Part shown: positions 42,705 to 51,121 of the stretch, one piece after another | How positions within the stretch are numbered: the first letter of the stretch is position 1 | Layout: each line of letters opens with the position of its first letter | Source of the DNA: Roseomonas sp. KE2513 | GTDB lineage: Bacteria > Pseudomonadota > Alphaproteobacteria > Acetobacterales > Acetobacteraceae | Reading direction: 5' to 3' | Assembly (NCBI RefSeq): GCF_016107305.1 | Contig: NZ_RCVR01000005.1 | Span: 186,001 to 250,000, forward strand | DNA: 64,000 bases | The notes under the pieces: generated by a model | Databases searched by the model: none | Told to the model about the DNA's origin: nothing | Seen by the model: the letters and a program-made list of their open reading frames with translations, nothing else | Program-made: the position numbers and the translations under genes

Positions 42705-42935
42705 ATGCCCGAGGATCCGGTCCGAAGCAGGGATGAGATCCTGCGCGACGCCGTGGCCGAGCGCAGCGACATCTCGGCGCCGCCCGGAATGGCCGAGCGG
42801 TCCCATCCCGCGCCGCGCGGGGTGGCCCATCCGGAGGAGGTGACGGACAAGCGGGGGGAGTGGTGGACCCTCGTAAAGGCGATCCTCATCGCCGCCGCCG
42901 TCATCATGCTGATCGGGTGGCTTATTTCGCCCTAA
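42705..42935 (+). CDS. Small membrane protein, hypothetical
   Basis: A 76-residue protein with a polar N-terminal 50 residues (VRSRDEILRDAVAERSDISA) and one C-terminal membrane helix (LVKAILIAAAVIMLIGWLIS). A GGAAGGA site sits just before the ATG at 42705. The tail-anchor-like topology puts the charged part in the cytoplasm or periplasm; no family is recognised. It precedes the L,D-transpeptidase gene by 64 bp. Confidence 0.65.
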   Translation: MPEDPVRSRDEILRDAVAERSDISAPPGMAERSHPAPRGVAHPEEVTDKRGEWWTLVKAILIAAAVIMLIGWLISP

Positions 42936-42999
42936 ACAGCGTGCTGTCCGGACGCGCATTCGGCTGGCATCGCGCCGTCTTGAGGGCTATGCCTCCGCC

Positions 43000-44541
43000 A
43001 TGCGCAGACGCGATGCCCTCGGTGGCCTGATGGCCGGACTTCTGCCCGCGATCGGCCGCGCGCAGTTCGCCGCGACGGCGGCCGACGCGGCGGAGACGCC
43101 GCCCGTGCAGCCGGCCGGGCCGGGGCCGCAGGGCTGGGAGTCGGTCTACCGGCTGGCGGCGCGGCTGCGGCGCTTGGCGGCGGAGGGGCTGGATCCGGCC
43201 GCCTACGCGATCCCGCCGGATTCGCTGGCCACCTCCGATCCCGCGGCCTTCCATGCGGCGACCTATCACGCGGCGAATGCGGCGATGGGCGATCTTGTTC
43301 TCGGCCGACTGCGGCAGCCGCCGGGACGGGGCGATATCCTGCGGGATCCGGTCGCGGCCGACTTCGCGCACTGGCAGGCCGAGCTGGTGGGGGCGCCCGA
43401 GCCCGCCCGAGTGATCGACCGCGCGGCCGACCTGCCGGAAGGCGCGGCGGCGCTGCGGGCTGAGCTGGCGCGCGCGGCGGGGATCGTTTCGGCCGGTGGG
43501 TGGCAGCCGATTCCATCGGGGGTCTCCACGCTCGATCCCGGGCTGGTGGATGCGGTGCGCGTGCCCTTGCTGCGGGCGCGGCTGCGGGCCGAGGACCCGG
43601 TGCTGGCCGCGGCGCGCGATGGCGGCGCCACCTACGACGCCGCCTTGGAGGCGGCGGTGCGGCGCTGGCAGGCGGCGAACGGGGTGGAGCCGGACGGGCG
43701 GGTGGGCGCGATCAGCCAAGGGCTGCTGAATCGCCCGGCCTCAGCGCGCGTGGCGCAGCTGCGGGCAGCTCTCGATAGCCGGCGCAACGCGGTGCGGGTG
43801 GGCGAGGAGCGGCGCATCGAGGTGAACATCCCCGAGTTCCTGCTGACCGTCTTCGAGGGCGAGCGGGCGCTGCTGAAGATGAACGTCGTGGTCGGCAAGC
43901 CGTCACGGGCGACGCCGACGATGCGCGCGCGCCTGACCACCGTGCAATTCAACCCAGTCTGGGGCGTGCCCGAGCGCAACGCGCGAGAGGACCTGCTGCC
44001 CCGCTTCCGCCGCGACCCGGCGGGGATGACCGCCAAGGGCTTTCGCCTCTACTCCGTCGTGGGGGGCGAGAGGGTGCAGGTCGATCCCGCCGCCGTGGAC
44101 TGGTCCGCCGTCCGGGCGGACCGTTTTCCCTACCTCATCCGACAGGATGCCGGCGACGGCAACGCGCTCGGACGGATCAAGTTCATCATGCCAAACTCCG
44201 AAGACATCTACCTGCACGACACGCCGGACCGCGGCCTGTTCAACAGGCCGGACCGGGCGTTTTCCTCGGGCTGCATCCGGCTCGCGCAGCCGGACGCGCT
44301 GCTCGCCGTCGTGCTCGAGGGAATGGGCTGGGATGCGGCGCGGATCCAGCGAGCCTATGACAGTCACCAGACCCAGGGCGTGTCGCTCCGGCGCAGCCTT
44401 CCGGTGCGGCTGCACTACAGCACCGTAACGGTCGAAGGCGGGAAAGCTCGGGTGCGGCCGGATATCTACGGGCTCGACCTCGCCTATGCGCGGGAGATGG
44501 ACCGGGTGGCAACGCGGGTGGCCATGGGGGCGGCGCGGTGA
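43000..44541 (+). CDS. L,D-transpeptidase, YcbB-like
   Basis: A 513-residue periplasmic enzyme that should form 3-3 peptidoglycan crosslinks or attach proteins to peptides. It has a signal sequence with twin Arg (RRRDALGGLMAGLLPAIGRA), a scaffold region, a peptidoglycan-binding-like stretch (AALEAAVRRWQAANGVEPDG) and the YkuD catalytic domain with the His of HDTPDRGLF and the nucleophile Cys in FSSGCIRLAQP. Size and order match YcbB/LdtD. The stop overlaps the start of the next gene, a DUF882 peptidase-like protein, as in other genomes. Confidence 0.93.
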   Translation: MRRRDALGGLMAGLLPAIGRAQFAATAADAAETPPVQPAGPGPQGWESVYRLAARLRRLAAEGLDPAAYAIPPDSLATSDPAAFHAATYHAANAAMGDLVLGRLRQPPGRGDILRDPVAADFAHWQAELVGAPEPARVIDRAADLPEGAAALRAELARAAGIVSAGGWQPIPSGVSTLDPGLVDAVRVPLLRARLRAEDPVLAAARDGGATYDAALEAAVRRWQAANGVEPDGRVGAISQGLLNRPASARVAQLRAALDSRRNAVRVGEERRIEVNIPEFLLTVFEGERALLKMNVVVGKPSRATPTMRARLTTVQFNPVWGVPERNAREDLLPRFRRDPAGMTAKGFRLYSVVGGERVQVDPAAVDWSAVRADRFPYLIRQDAGDGNALGRIKFIMPNSEDIYLHDTPDRGLFNRPDRAFSSGCIRLAQPDALLAVVLEGMGWDAARIQRAYDSHQTQGVSLRRSLPVRLHYSTVTVEGGKARVRPDIYGLDLAYAREMDRVATRVAMGAAR

Positions 44542-45134
44542 TGCGGGTGTTCGGGGGCAACCGGCCGAAGGCGCCGGCCTGCGACTGCTGCACGGGCGGG
44601 GTGGTCGGGCGGCGCACCCTGCTGGGTGCGGGGCTGGGGCTGATGGCCTGCGCGGCGGTGTCCGGCGGCGCGCAGGCGCAGGTGGCGCGCGGCGCCCGGC
44701 GGCTGACGGTGCGGCGCGCCTATACGAGCGATTCCTTCTCGGGCGTCTATTTCGCCGACGGGCGCTACGTGGCGGATGCGTTGAGCAAGCTCGACTGGGT
44801 GTTCCGCGACCTCTCGCGCGAGGAGGTGACGCCGATGGATCCGCGGTTGTTCGACGTGATGAACGCGGTCGCCGCGCGCATGGAGGCGACGGAGGCCTTC
44901 GAGGTGATCAGCGGCTACCGCGCACCCGAAACGAACGCGGCGCTCGACCGGCGCAACTCGCGGGTCTCGACGGTGTCGCTGCACATGTCCGGCATGGCTG
45001 GGGACATGCGGCTGCCCGGGCGCGAGTCGATGGGCATGGCGCGGCTGGCAGCGACGATGGGGCTGGGCGGCGTCGGGCTCTACCGGCGCGACGGCTTCGT
45101 CCATCTTGACTGCGGGCAGTCCCGCCGCTGGTGA
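44541..45134 (+). CDS. DUF882/M15 peptidase-like protein (YcbK type)
   Basis: A 197-residue exported protein. The twin-Arg signal (VVGRRTLLGAGLGLMACAAV) is preceded by CDCC. The catalytic layout of M15 metallopeptidases is present: SGYRAPETNAALDRR, the zinc His/Asp of SLHMSGMAGDMRL and the HLDCG near the end. It is coupled to the L,D-transpeptidase gene by a TGATG overlap (a GTG three bases earlier is also possible). The pair probably remodels peptidoglycan. Confidence 0.92.
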   Translation: MRVFGGNRPKAPACDCCTGGVVGRRTLLGAGLGLMACAAVSGGAQAQVARGARRLTVRRAYTSDSFSGVYFADGRYVADALSKLDWVFRDLSREEVTPMDPRLFDVMNAVAARMEATEAFEVISGYRAPETNAALDRRNSRVSTVSLHMSGMAGDMRLPGRESMGMARLAATMGLGGVGLYRRDGFVHLDCGQSRRW

Positions 45135-45179
45135 AGCTCGCCGCGCCGCCGGTGAGGACTGGCGGCGCGGTGCGCTCGC

Positions 45180-45626
45180 TTAGGATTCGGTGCGCAGCGG
45201 GTTTGCGAGAAGCAGGCCCCCGCGGCGCAGCATGAGGCCGACAGTCAGGGCCGGGCCCAGGGCCGAGTAGGCCGCGGCCGGGGGCGCCAGACGTAGGAAA
45301 CCCGCAAGCGCTTCCCGGCGCGTCGCGCGCTGGGCGAGGGCGAGGCCCATCAGCAGCGCCGATTCAGCGGGCGTGAGGCGCGGGCAGAGGCGGCAGCCCA
45401 TGGATCCCGGGCAGGCGAGGCCGCGCAGGACCGCTTCGAGCGCGGGGGCGGCGGCCTCGATCCCCTCCGTGGCCAGGGGCAGGCGCAGGGCGGGGAGGGG
45501 CGGACGTCCTTCGCGCGTGGCCTCGACCCAGCCGCGGGTGGCATCCAGGAGGACGGACTCGGCCGAGGGGAGGTCCTCCGGGGCGGCGCCGCTCCAGGGC
45601 CAGGTGGGAAGGCCGCGGGTGGTCAT
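45180..45626 (-). CDS. Fur-box-controlled protein of unknown function
   Basis: A 148-residue soluble protein starting MTTRGLPTWPWSGAAPEDLP. The centre carries CPGSMGCRLCPRL (Cys-x5-Cys-x2-Cys), which could bind a metal or iron-sulfur cluster; the C-terminal half is hydrophobic and helical. I do not recognise the family. A GGAG ribosome site precedes the ATG by 8 bases, and a near-perfect Fur box lies 38 bases upstream inside a promoter-like TTGCGA-17-CAAACT. Regulation by iron is therefore likely, and a role in iron or heme handling is inferred from that alone. Confidence 0.75.
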   Translation of the reverse strand: MTTRGLPTWPWSGAAPEDLPSAESVLLDATRGWVEATREGRPPLPALRLPLATEGIEAAAPALEAVLRGLACPGSMGCRLCPRLTPAESALLMGLALAQRATRREALAGFLRLAPPAAAYSALGPALTVGLMLRRGGLLLANPLRTES

Positions 45627-45663
45627 GATTGGTTCTCCGGAAAGGACGCAGCCGGAGTTTGGC

Positions 45664-45682
45664 GATAATGATAATCGTTCGC
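45664..45682. promoter_or_regulatory. Fur box
   Basis: GATAATGATAATCGTTCGC matches the classical 19-base Fur consensus (GATAATGATAATCATTATC) at 16 positions, in a genome where such AT-rich runs are rare. It lies between the minus-strand cysteine protein and the plus-strand Bcr/CflA exporter, nearer to the former and between its possible -35 and -10. Confidence 0.75.
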
Positions 45683-45781
45683 AAGAGAGCCACGGTGCCT
45701 GCCGGTGAAGGATGGGGCGCCATGCGGAAAATTGGGCTTTCCAACCGCCCTGCTGCGGCGCAGCAATGATGCCGAGACCGG

Positions 45782-46963
45782 ATGAAGGATCCCATGCCGT
45801 CCTGGCTTCCCCTGCTGCTTGGCTTCCTGACAGCGATCAACCCGATCTCCACGGACATGTATCTCCCGGCCTTCCCGACGCTGGAGGCGGAGTTCCACAC
45901 GGGCGCGGGCAGCGCGCAGGTGACGCTGGCCACCTGGTTCATCGGGCTCGCGCTGGGGCAGGTGACGCAGGGCAGCCTGGCCGACCGCTTCGGGCGGCGG
46001 GGGCCGCTGATGGTGGGCACGCTGGTCTATACCGCCGCCTCCATCGGTTGCGCGCTGGCGCCGGACATGGGCTGGCTGGCGGTGTTCCGGGGCCTTGCGG
46101 CCTTCGGCGCCTCGGCGAGTGCCGTTATTCCGCGGGCTATCGTGCGCGACATGGCGACGGGGCTGGAGGCGGCGCGGCTGATGTCGCGGCTGATCCTCGT
46201 CATGGGTGCGGCGCCGATCCTCGCGCCCTCGCTCGGCGGGCTGCTGCTGGGGGTGGCCGGGTGGCGCTCGATCTTCTGGGTGATGGCGTTCTACGGCGCG
46301 CTGTCCTGCTTTCTCGTCTGGCGGTTGCTGCCGGACACGCTGCCGGTGGAGCGGCGGTTGCGGCTGGGCTTCTTCGCGCTGTTCCGGGGCTACTGGCGCG
46401 TGCTGTCGGAGCCGGTCTTCGTCACCCACGCGCTGCTGGGCTCGGCGGTCATGTTCTGCGTCTTCGCCTATATCAGCGGGGCGCCGGCCATCTACATCGA
46501 GCATTTCGGGATCACGCCGCGGCAGTTCGCGGTGATCTTCGGGGCCTCGGCGGCGGGGTTCATCGGGGGAGCGCAGCTCAATCCGATGCTGGCCGCGCGG
46601 TTCCGGCCAGGGCGGGTTCTGACGGCGGCGTCGCTCGGGGTACTCGCGGCCTCGGTGCTGCTGGTGGTTTGCGCGGTGACCGGCTGGGGCGGGATTTGGG
46701 GGGTCTTTCCGCCTGTCGTGCTCCTGCTGAGTTCGAGCAGCCTCGTGCTGCCCAACTCGGCCGTGGGAGCGTTGGCGCGGCACGGGCAGCGGGCGGGAAC
46801 GGCCTCGGCCCTGTTGGGGACGATCCAGTTCGCTGTGGCAGCGCTCGGCAGCATGGCGGTGGGGATCTTCGCGAATGGCACGCCGCTGCCGGTGACTCTG
46901 GTGATCCTCTTCGGAGCCTTCATGGCCCTCGGGCTGAATCAATTGCGGCGGCGCTACGGCTGA
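45782..46963 (+). CDS. Bcr/CflA-family MFS drug exporter
   Basis: A 393-residue, 12-helix major facilitator of the Bcr/CflA type. The N-terminal FLTAINPISTDMYLPAFPTL contains the family DMYLP motif, followed by GSLADRFGRRGPL and the RAIVRDMATG loop. Such proteins export bicyclomycin, chloramphenicol or, in some species, siderophores or cysteine. The ATG at 45794, just after AAGGAT, is an alternative start. The Fur box in the divergent spacer makes an iron-related substrate worth considering. Confidence 0.92.
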   Translation: MKDPMPSWLPLLLGFLTAINPISTDMYLPAFPTLEAEFHTGAGSAQVTLATWFIGLALGQVTQGSLADRFGRRGPLMVGTLVYTAASIGCALAPDMGWLAVFRGLAAFGASASAVIPRAIVRDMATGLEAARLMSRLILVMGAAPILAPSLGGLLLGVAGWRSIFWVMAFYGALSCFLVWRLLPDTLPVERRLRLGFFALFRGYWRVLSEPVFVTHALLGSAVMFCVFAYISGAPAIYIEHFGITPRQFAVIFGASAAGFIGGAQLNPMLAARFRPGRVLTAASLGVLAASVLLVVCAVTGWGGIWGVFPPVVLLLSSSSLVLPNSAVGALARHGQRAGTASALLGTIQFAVAALGSMAVGIFANGTPLPVTLVILFGAFMALGLNQLRRRYG

Positions 46964-47051
46964 GGGGCGTGGCGGACCCCTGTGCGGGGCGATGCCGGGG
47001 GTTGCGGCCTTATGCGTTGCAGCGGGGCGCCATTCTCGCCAGATAGCGGGC

Positions 47052-48683
47052 ATGGACCAGACCACCCCGATCGAGGCTCTTGAGTCGGCGCCGGCCGATC
47101 CCGCGAGCACGGCGGTCGCGCGCGAGGCCGCGCGCCGCCGGGCCTTTGCCATCATCGCCCACCCGGACGCCGGCAAGACCACGCTGACGGAGAAGTTGCT
47201 GCTGCGCGGCGGCGCCATCCAGTTGGCGGGGCAGGTTCGCGCCAAGGGCGACCGGCGGCGGACGCGCTCGGACTGGATGAAGATCGAGCAGGACCGCGGC
47301 ATCTCGGTCGCGACCTCCGTCATGACCTTCGAGCGGGACGGGGTGGTGTTCAACCTGCTGGACACGCCGGGCCACGAGGACTTCTCGGAGGACACCTACC
47401 GCACGCTTACGGCGGTGGACGCGGCTGTCATGGTGATCGACGCTGCCAAGGGCATCGAGGCGCAGACGCGCAAGCTGTTCGAGGTGTGCCGCCTGCGGGA
47501 TATTCCGATCATCACCTTCATCAACAAGATGGACCGCGAGAGCCGGGACGTCTTCGAGCTGCTGGACGAGATCGAGAAGACGCTGGCGCTGGACGTGACG
47601 CCGGCGGCCTGGCCGGTGGGCTCGGGGCGCGGCTTCCTCGGCACCTACGACGTGCTGGAGCCGGCGCTGCATCTGCTGGCGGAGGGTTCGGGGCCGGTGA
47701 AGCTGACCGGGCTGGATGATCCGAAGCTGGACGAGCTGGTGCCCGCGGCGGAGGCCGAGGCGCTGCGCGAGGGGGCGGAGCTGGCGGGGGCTTTCAAGGC
47801 CTTCGACCTGGAGGCCTTCCGCGAGGGGACGATGACCCCCGTCTATTTCGGTTCGGCGCTGCGCGACTTCGGGATCGGGCACCTTTTGGAGGGGCTTTCC
47901 CGCTTCGCGCCGCATCCGGGCGCGCGGCCGGCGGACACGCGGCGCGTGCGGCCGGAGGAGCCGGCGCTGACCGGCTTCGTATTCAAGATCCAGGCGAACA
48001 TGGACCCGAACCACAGGGATCGCGTGGCCTTCCTTCGTATCTGTTCCGGCCGGTTGGAGAAGGGGATGCGGTTGAGGCAGACCCGCACGGGGAAGCAGGT
48101 TCCCGTTAACGCACCGCTGTTCTTCTTCGCGCAGGACCGGCAGGTGGCGCAGGAGGCCTGGCCGGGGGACGTGGTGGGGATCGCCAACCACGGCATCCTG
48201 CGCATCGGGGATACGCTGACCGAGGGGGAGCCGATCAATTTCCGGGGCGTGCCGAGTTTCGCGCCGGAGATCCTGCGGCGCGTGATGATCGAGGACGCGA
48301 TGGTCGGCAAGAAGCTGCGGACCGCGCTGGAGCAGCTCGCCGAGGAGGGGGTGGTGCAGCTGTTCCGCCCGCTGGACGGCACGCCGCCGGTGGTGGGCGT
48401 GGTGGGCGCGCTGCAGCTCGACGTGCTGGCGGAGCGGCTGAAAGCGGAATACTCGGTGCCCAGCCGCTACGAGAGCACGCCCTGGGGGATGATGCGCTGG
48501 GTGGTGTCGGACGATAAGACGGCGATGCAGGGCTTCCGGCAGTCCGCGCCGCACGACACGGCGGAGGACCATGACGGGGCGCTGGTGGCCTTCTTCACCA
48601 GCGACTGGCGGCGCAACCGGGCGGAGGAGGAGTGGCCGACGCTCAAGTTCCTCAAGCTGCGCGAGCAGCACGCGGCGGCGTGA
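47052..48683 (+). CDS. prfC: Peptide chain release factor 3
   Basis: RF3 (543 aa) is the GTPase that recycles RF1 and RF2 from the ribosome. G motifs are intact: IIAHPDAGKTTLTEKLL, the switch II DTPGHEDFSEDTYRTL, and NKMD. The RF3-specific DWMKIEQDRGISVATSVMTF is present. The ATG at 47052 is chosen because the upstream frame is unrelated. The stop overlaps the following HAD gene's GTG as GTGA. Confidence 0.96.
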   Translation: MDQTTPIEALESAPADPASTAVAREAARRRAFAIIAHPDAGKTTLTEKLLLRGGAIQLAGQVRAKGDRRRTRSDWMKIEQDRGISVATSVMTFERDGVVFNLLDTPGHEDFSEDTYRTLTAVDAAVMVIDAAKGIEAQTRKLFEVCRLRDIPIITFINKMDRESRDVFELLDEIEKTLALDVTPAAWPVGSGRGFLGTYDVLEPALHLLAEGSGPVKLTGLDDPKLDELVPAAEAEALREGAELAGAFKAFDLEAFREGTMTPVYFGSALRDFGIGHLLEGLSRFAPHPGARPADTRRVRPEEPALTGFVFKIQANMDPNHRDRVAFLRICSGRLEKGMRLRQTRTGKQVPVNAPLFFFAQDRQVAQEAWPGDVVGIANHGILRIGDTLTEGEPINFRGVPSFAPEILRRVMIEDAMVGKKLRTALEQLAEEGVVQLFRPLDGTPPVVGVVGALQLDVLAERLKAEYSVPSRYESTPWGMMRWVVSDDKTAMQGFRQSAPHDTAEDHDGALVAFFTSDWRRNRAEEEWPTLKFLKLREQHAAA

Positions 48684-49144
48684 AGCTCTTCCTCGACCTT
48701 GACGGCGTCCTTGCTGACTTCGACGCGGGCGTGACGGCAGTGACCGGGCGGCGGCCGGAGGAGTTGCCGCTGAAGACGATGTGGGCGGCGCTGGCGAGGG
48801 CGCCCGCCTTCTTCGACACGCTGGAGTTCATGCACGACGCGGAGGCGCTGTGGCGCTTCTGCGAGCCTCACCACCCGACGATCCTGACGGGGCTGCCGCT
48901 GGGGAAATGGGCGCCGGCGCAGAAGAAGGCCTGGGTGGCGCGGATGCTCGGCGCCCATGTGCCGATCATCACCTGCATGAGCCGGGAGAAGCCGCGCTGG
49001 TCGGGGCCGGGCCATGTGCTGGTGGACGACCGCGCCTCGGCCCGCGAGGAGTGGGAGGCGAAGGGCGGCACCTTCATCCACCATGTCTCGGCGGAGCGCT
49101 CGATTGCGGCGCTGCGGGCGCTGGGCTTCGGAGGCGCCGTCTAG
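48680..49144 (+). CDS. HAD-family 5'-nucleotidase-like phosphatase
   Basis: A 154-residue HAD hydrolase with the nucleophile motif LFLDLDGVLADFDAG, the motif II Thr in ILTGLPLGKW and the acidic motif IV VLVDDRASAREEW. The small size and layout resemble the NT5C/YorS 5'(3')-deoxyribonucleotidase group. Substrate is not known. The GTG start overlaps the prfC stop, so it is translated with prfC. Confidence 0.85.
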   Translation: MKLFLDLDGVLADFDAGVTAVTGRRPEELPLKTMWAALARAPAFFDTLEFMHDAEALWRFCEPHHPTILTGLPLGKWAPAQKKAWVARMLGAHVPIITCMSREKPRWSGPGHVLVDDRASAREEWEAKGGTFIHHVSAERSIAALRALGFGGAV

Positions 49145-49258
49145 CCCCTGAGGAGGACGGCGGGGGTGACGCTGAGCTCCGGGCCGGCGATGAGGTGGGG
49201 CAGAGCCTGGGAGATGGCGTCGGCCAGGCTCCGGATCCGCCGGCGGCGCGCCGCTCGC

Positions 49259-49645
49259 TCAGCCGTTGGTGGAGGCGAAGACGGCGGGTTCGAGCCGGAT
49301 GTCGCGCGGCGGTTCGAGGGGCTTCCAGCGGTGCTGGCGGATCACGTCGTTGCTCTCCACGGGCTTGCGCCCCGGGCCGAGGGACCAGGTGATGTGCCAA
49401 GTGGAGCCGTCCGGGCGCCGCGTGGTGCCGTCGATCTCCACCACCAGGGCCTGGACGCCCCGATCGTCATCGGCGAGGCCGACCACGCGGCCGCGCGTCG
49501 CCTCGGGCAGCGGATGATCCTGGCGGACGCCGGGCTTCAGCGTGACATGGTGCGCCACCACCCGGGGATAGCGGGGTGGAACAAGGGTGAGGAGGGCGTC
49601 GCGCTCCTCCTCTGGCAGGAGCCATCCGAGGACGAGCTGGGGCAT
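49259..49645 (-). CDS. Hypothetical protein with 2H-phosphoesterase-like motifs
   Basis: A 128-residue protein with two His-hydrophobic-Thr motifs, HHVTLKPGV and WHITWSLGP, spaced as in the 2H phosphoesterase superfamily (LigT, cyclic phosphodiesterases). Other parts are not recognisable. An AGGA site lies 5 bases before the ATG. It follows the M19 dipeptidase gene by 18 bp on the same strand. Function is suggested by the motif pair only. Confidence 0.65.
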   Translation of the reverse strand: MPQLVLGWLLPEEERDALLTLVPPRYPRVVAHHVTLKPGVRQDHPLPEATRGRVVGLADDDRGVQALVVEIDGTTRRPDGSTWHITWSLGPGRKPVESNDVIRQHRWKPLEPPRDIRLEPAVFASTNG

Positions 49646-49663
49646 TGCGTTCCTCTCGCGGGT

Positions 49664-51049
49664 TCAGGCCGGGAGCGTCGCAGCGAGGACGCGCGCGAAG
49701 TTCTCCCCAAGGAGCTTCGTGGCCTCCGCGGCGCTGAAGCCCGTTGCGAGCAACGCTTCGGCGAGGGCCGGGGTCGCCCGGTAATCCTCGAGGGCGCCGG
49801 GGGAGAGGAGGCCGCGCATGTCGCTGCCGATGCCGACATGGTCGATGCCCACCGCCTCCACCATGCGGGCGATGCTCTCGGCATAGAGGCGGGGCGTGGG
49901 GCTGGAGCCGACCAGGGGCCAGACGCCAACCATGCCGCCGGTTTCCCCAACGACCTTGGCGTGGGCGGGGGTGACCATGCGGCTGCGCGGGCCGGGGCGG
50001 CGGGAGATGGCGGTGTGGGAAAGGATGATCGGGCGATCGCTGACCCTCGCCGCGCGCTCGACGAGGGGCAGCGTGCCGTGGGCGACGTCCACGAGGATGC
50101 CGAGGCGGTTGCAGGCGCGGACCACCTCCTCCCCGAAGAGGGTCAGGCCGTCGTGCTCGGGGGCGGCGGTCTGGATGTCACCGAGCTCGTTCACCCGGTA
50201 GTGGACGAGTTGGAGATGGCGGAGGCGTTGCTCGCGGAAGACCCGCTCCAGCCGCTCGATGCGGCCCTCCAGGAAGTCGGCGCCTTCCGCCGCCACGACC
50301 ACCGAGGGGCCGGCGCCGGGCTGCCTGGCCCGGGCGAGGGAGGCGGCGTCGGTGACGAGGGCGAGCTTCTCCGCGGCCACGAGGGCGTGGAGGCGGGCGA
50401 AGGCGGCTTCGCCATGGGCCCATAGCTCGCCCGGGGCGGGGGCGCGGGCCGCCTCGATCCGGCGGTCCGGGGTGACGTGCGTCACGGGGGTATCCGCGAC
50501 CATGGCGAGGGAGACGAGGGCTATGCCGCCTTCCCGCATGGGGGCGGCGAGGTCGCCGGGCGCGCGCTGCGGGACGCGGGCGAGGGTGACTCGGCCAGCA
50601 TGGCTGTGCAGGTCCATCGCGGCCGTGCTGGCGAGGAGGGTGCGGCCGGCGCCCTCCTCCACGCCCGTGGCCGCGCCCGGCGGGGTGCAGGCGGCGGCGC
50701 AGAGCAGGGGCGCGGCGGCGAGGAGGCCACGGCGGGAGAGCCAGGGGCCGGGGGCGGCGAGGATCCGGGCTTCCCGGAGTTGCCAGCGCCAGCCGGGGCC
50801 GTTCTGCGGCGCGTTGTGCCAGCGGCCGGCAAGGCGGAAGGGGCCGGGGCCGCGCGGCGCCGGGGATGCCAGCAGGACTTCGATGGTGGAATCAGGCTCC
50901 GGGCGGCAGCCGAGGCAGCAGGGGGCCTCGGGAGCGAGGAGGAGCGTGCCGGGTACGGCAGCGCTGGGGAAGGCGCCGCCCTCGACGATCACCTCGGCCC
51001 CGTCCGGCGGGGCCTTCCCGAGAAGGAGGGCGTTCCAGTCGAGCGGCAT
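49664..51049 (-). CDS. M19 membrane dipeptidase with N-terminal extension
   Basis: A 461-residue protein in two parts. Residues about 1-101 form a separate small domain (MPLDWNALLLGKAPPDGAEV, with a CCLGC motif). Then comes what looks like a twin-Arg lipoprotein signal (WLSRRGLLAAAPLLCAAACT) and an M19 dipeptidase domain with VVVAAEGADFLEGRIERLER, RHLQLVHYRVNELGD, LVDVAHG, IILSHTAI and HVGIGSDMRG. The first metal motif reads DLHSHAGR in place of the usual DxHxD. There is no ATG, GTG or TTG at the internal signal, and a good GGAGA site precedes the far start, so the fusion appears real. Confidence 0.85.
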   Translation of the reverse strand: MPLDWNALLLGKAPPDGAEVIVEGGAFPSAAVPGTLLLAPEAPCCLGCRPEPDSTIEVLLASPAPRGPGPFRLAGRWHNAPQNGPGWRWQLREARILAAPGPWLSRRGLLAAAPLLCAAACTPPGAATGVEEGAGRTLLASTAAMDLHSHAGRVTLARVPQRAPGDLAAPMREGGIALVSLAMVADTPVTHVTPDRRIEAARAPAPGELWAHGEAAFARLHALVAAEKLALVTDAASLARARQPGAGPSVVVAAEGADFLEGRIERLERVFREQRLRHLQLVHYRVNELGDIQTAAPEHDGLTLFGEEVVRACNRLGILVDVAHGTLPLVERAARVSDRPIILSHTAISRRPGPRSRMVTPAHAKVVGETGGMVGVWPLVGSSPTPRLYAESIARMVEAVGIDHVGIGSDMRGLLSPGALEDYRATPALAEALLATGFSAAEATKLLGENFARVLAATLPA

Positions 51050-51121
51050 GCGGGCGGTCTCCGCGCGGGGCGGCGGGAGGGTAAGGCGTGGTTTCGGGGC
51101 TGGAAAGAGCGATGTCGGGGC

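Noticed and set aside
49141-49260. In-frame coding-like segment (SLADAISQALPHLIAGPELS) between two genes on the minus strand
   Set aside because: It reads plausibly to a TAG stop, but no ATG, GTG or TTG is found in frame within about 120 bases upstream, so no gene can be supported.
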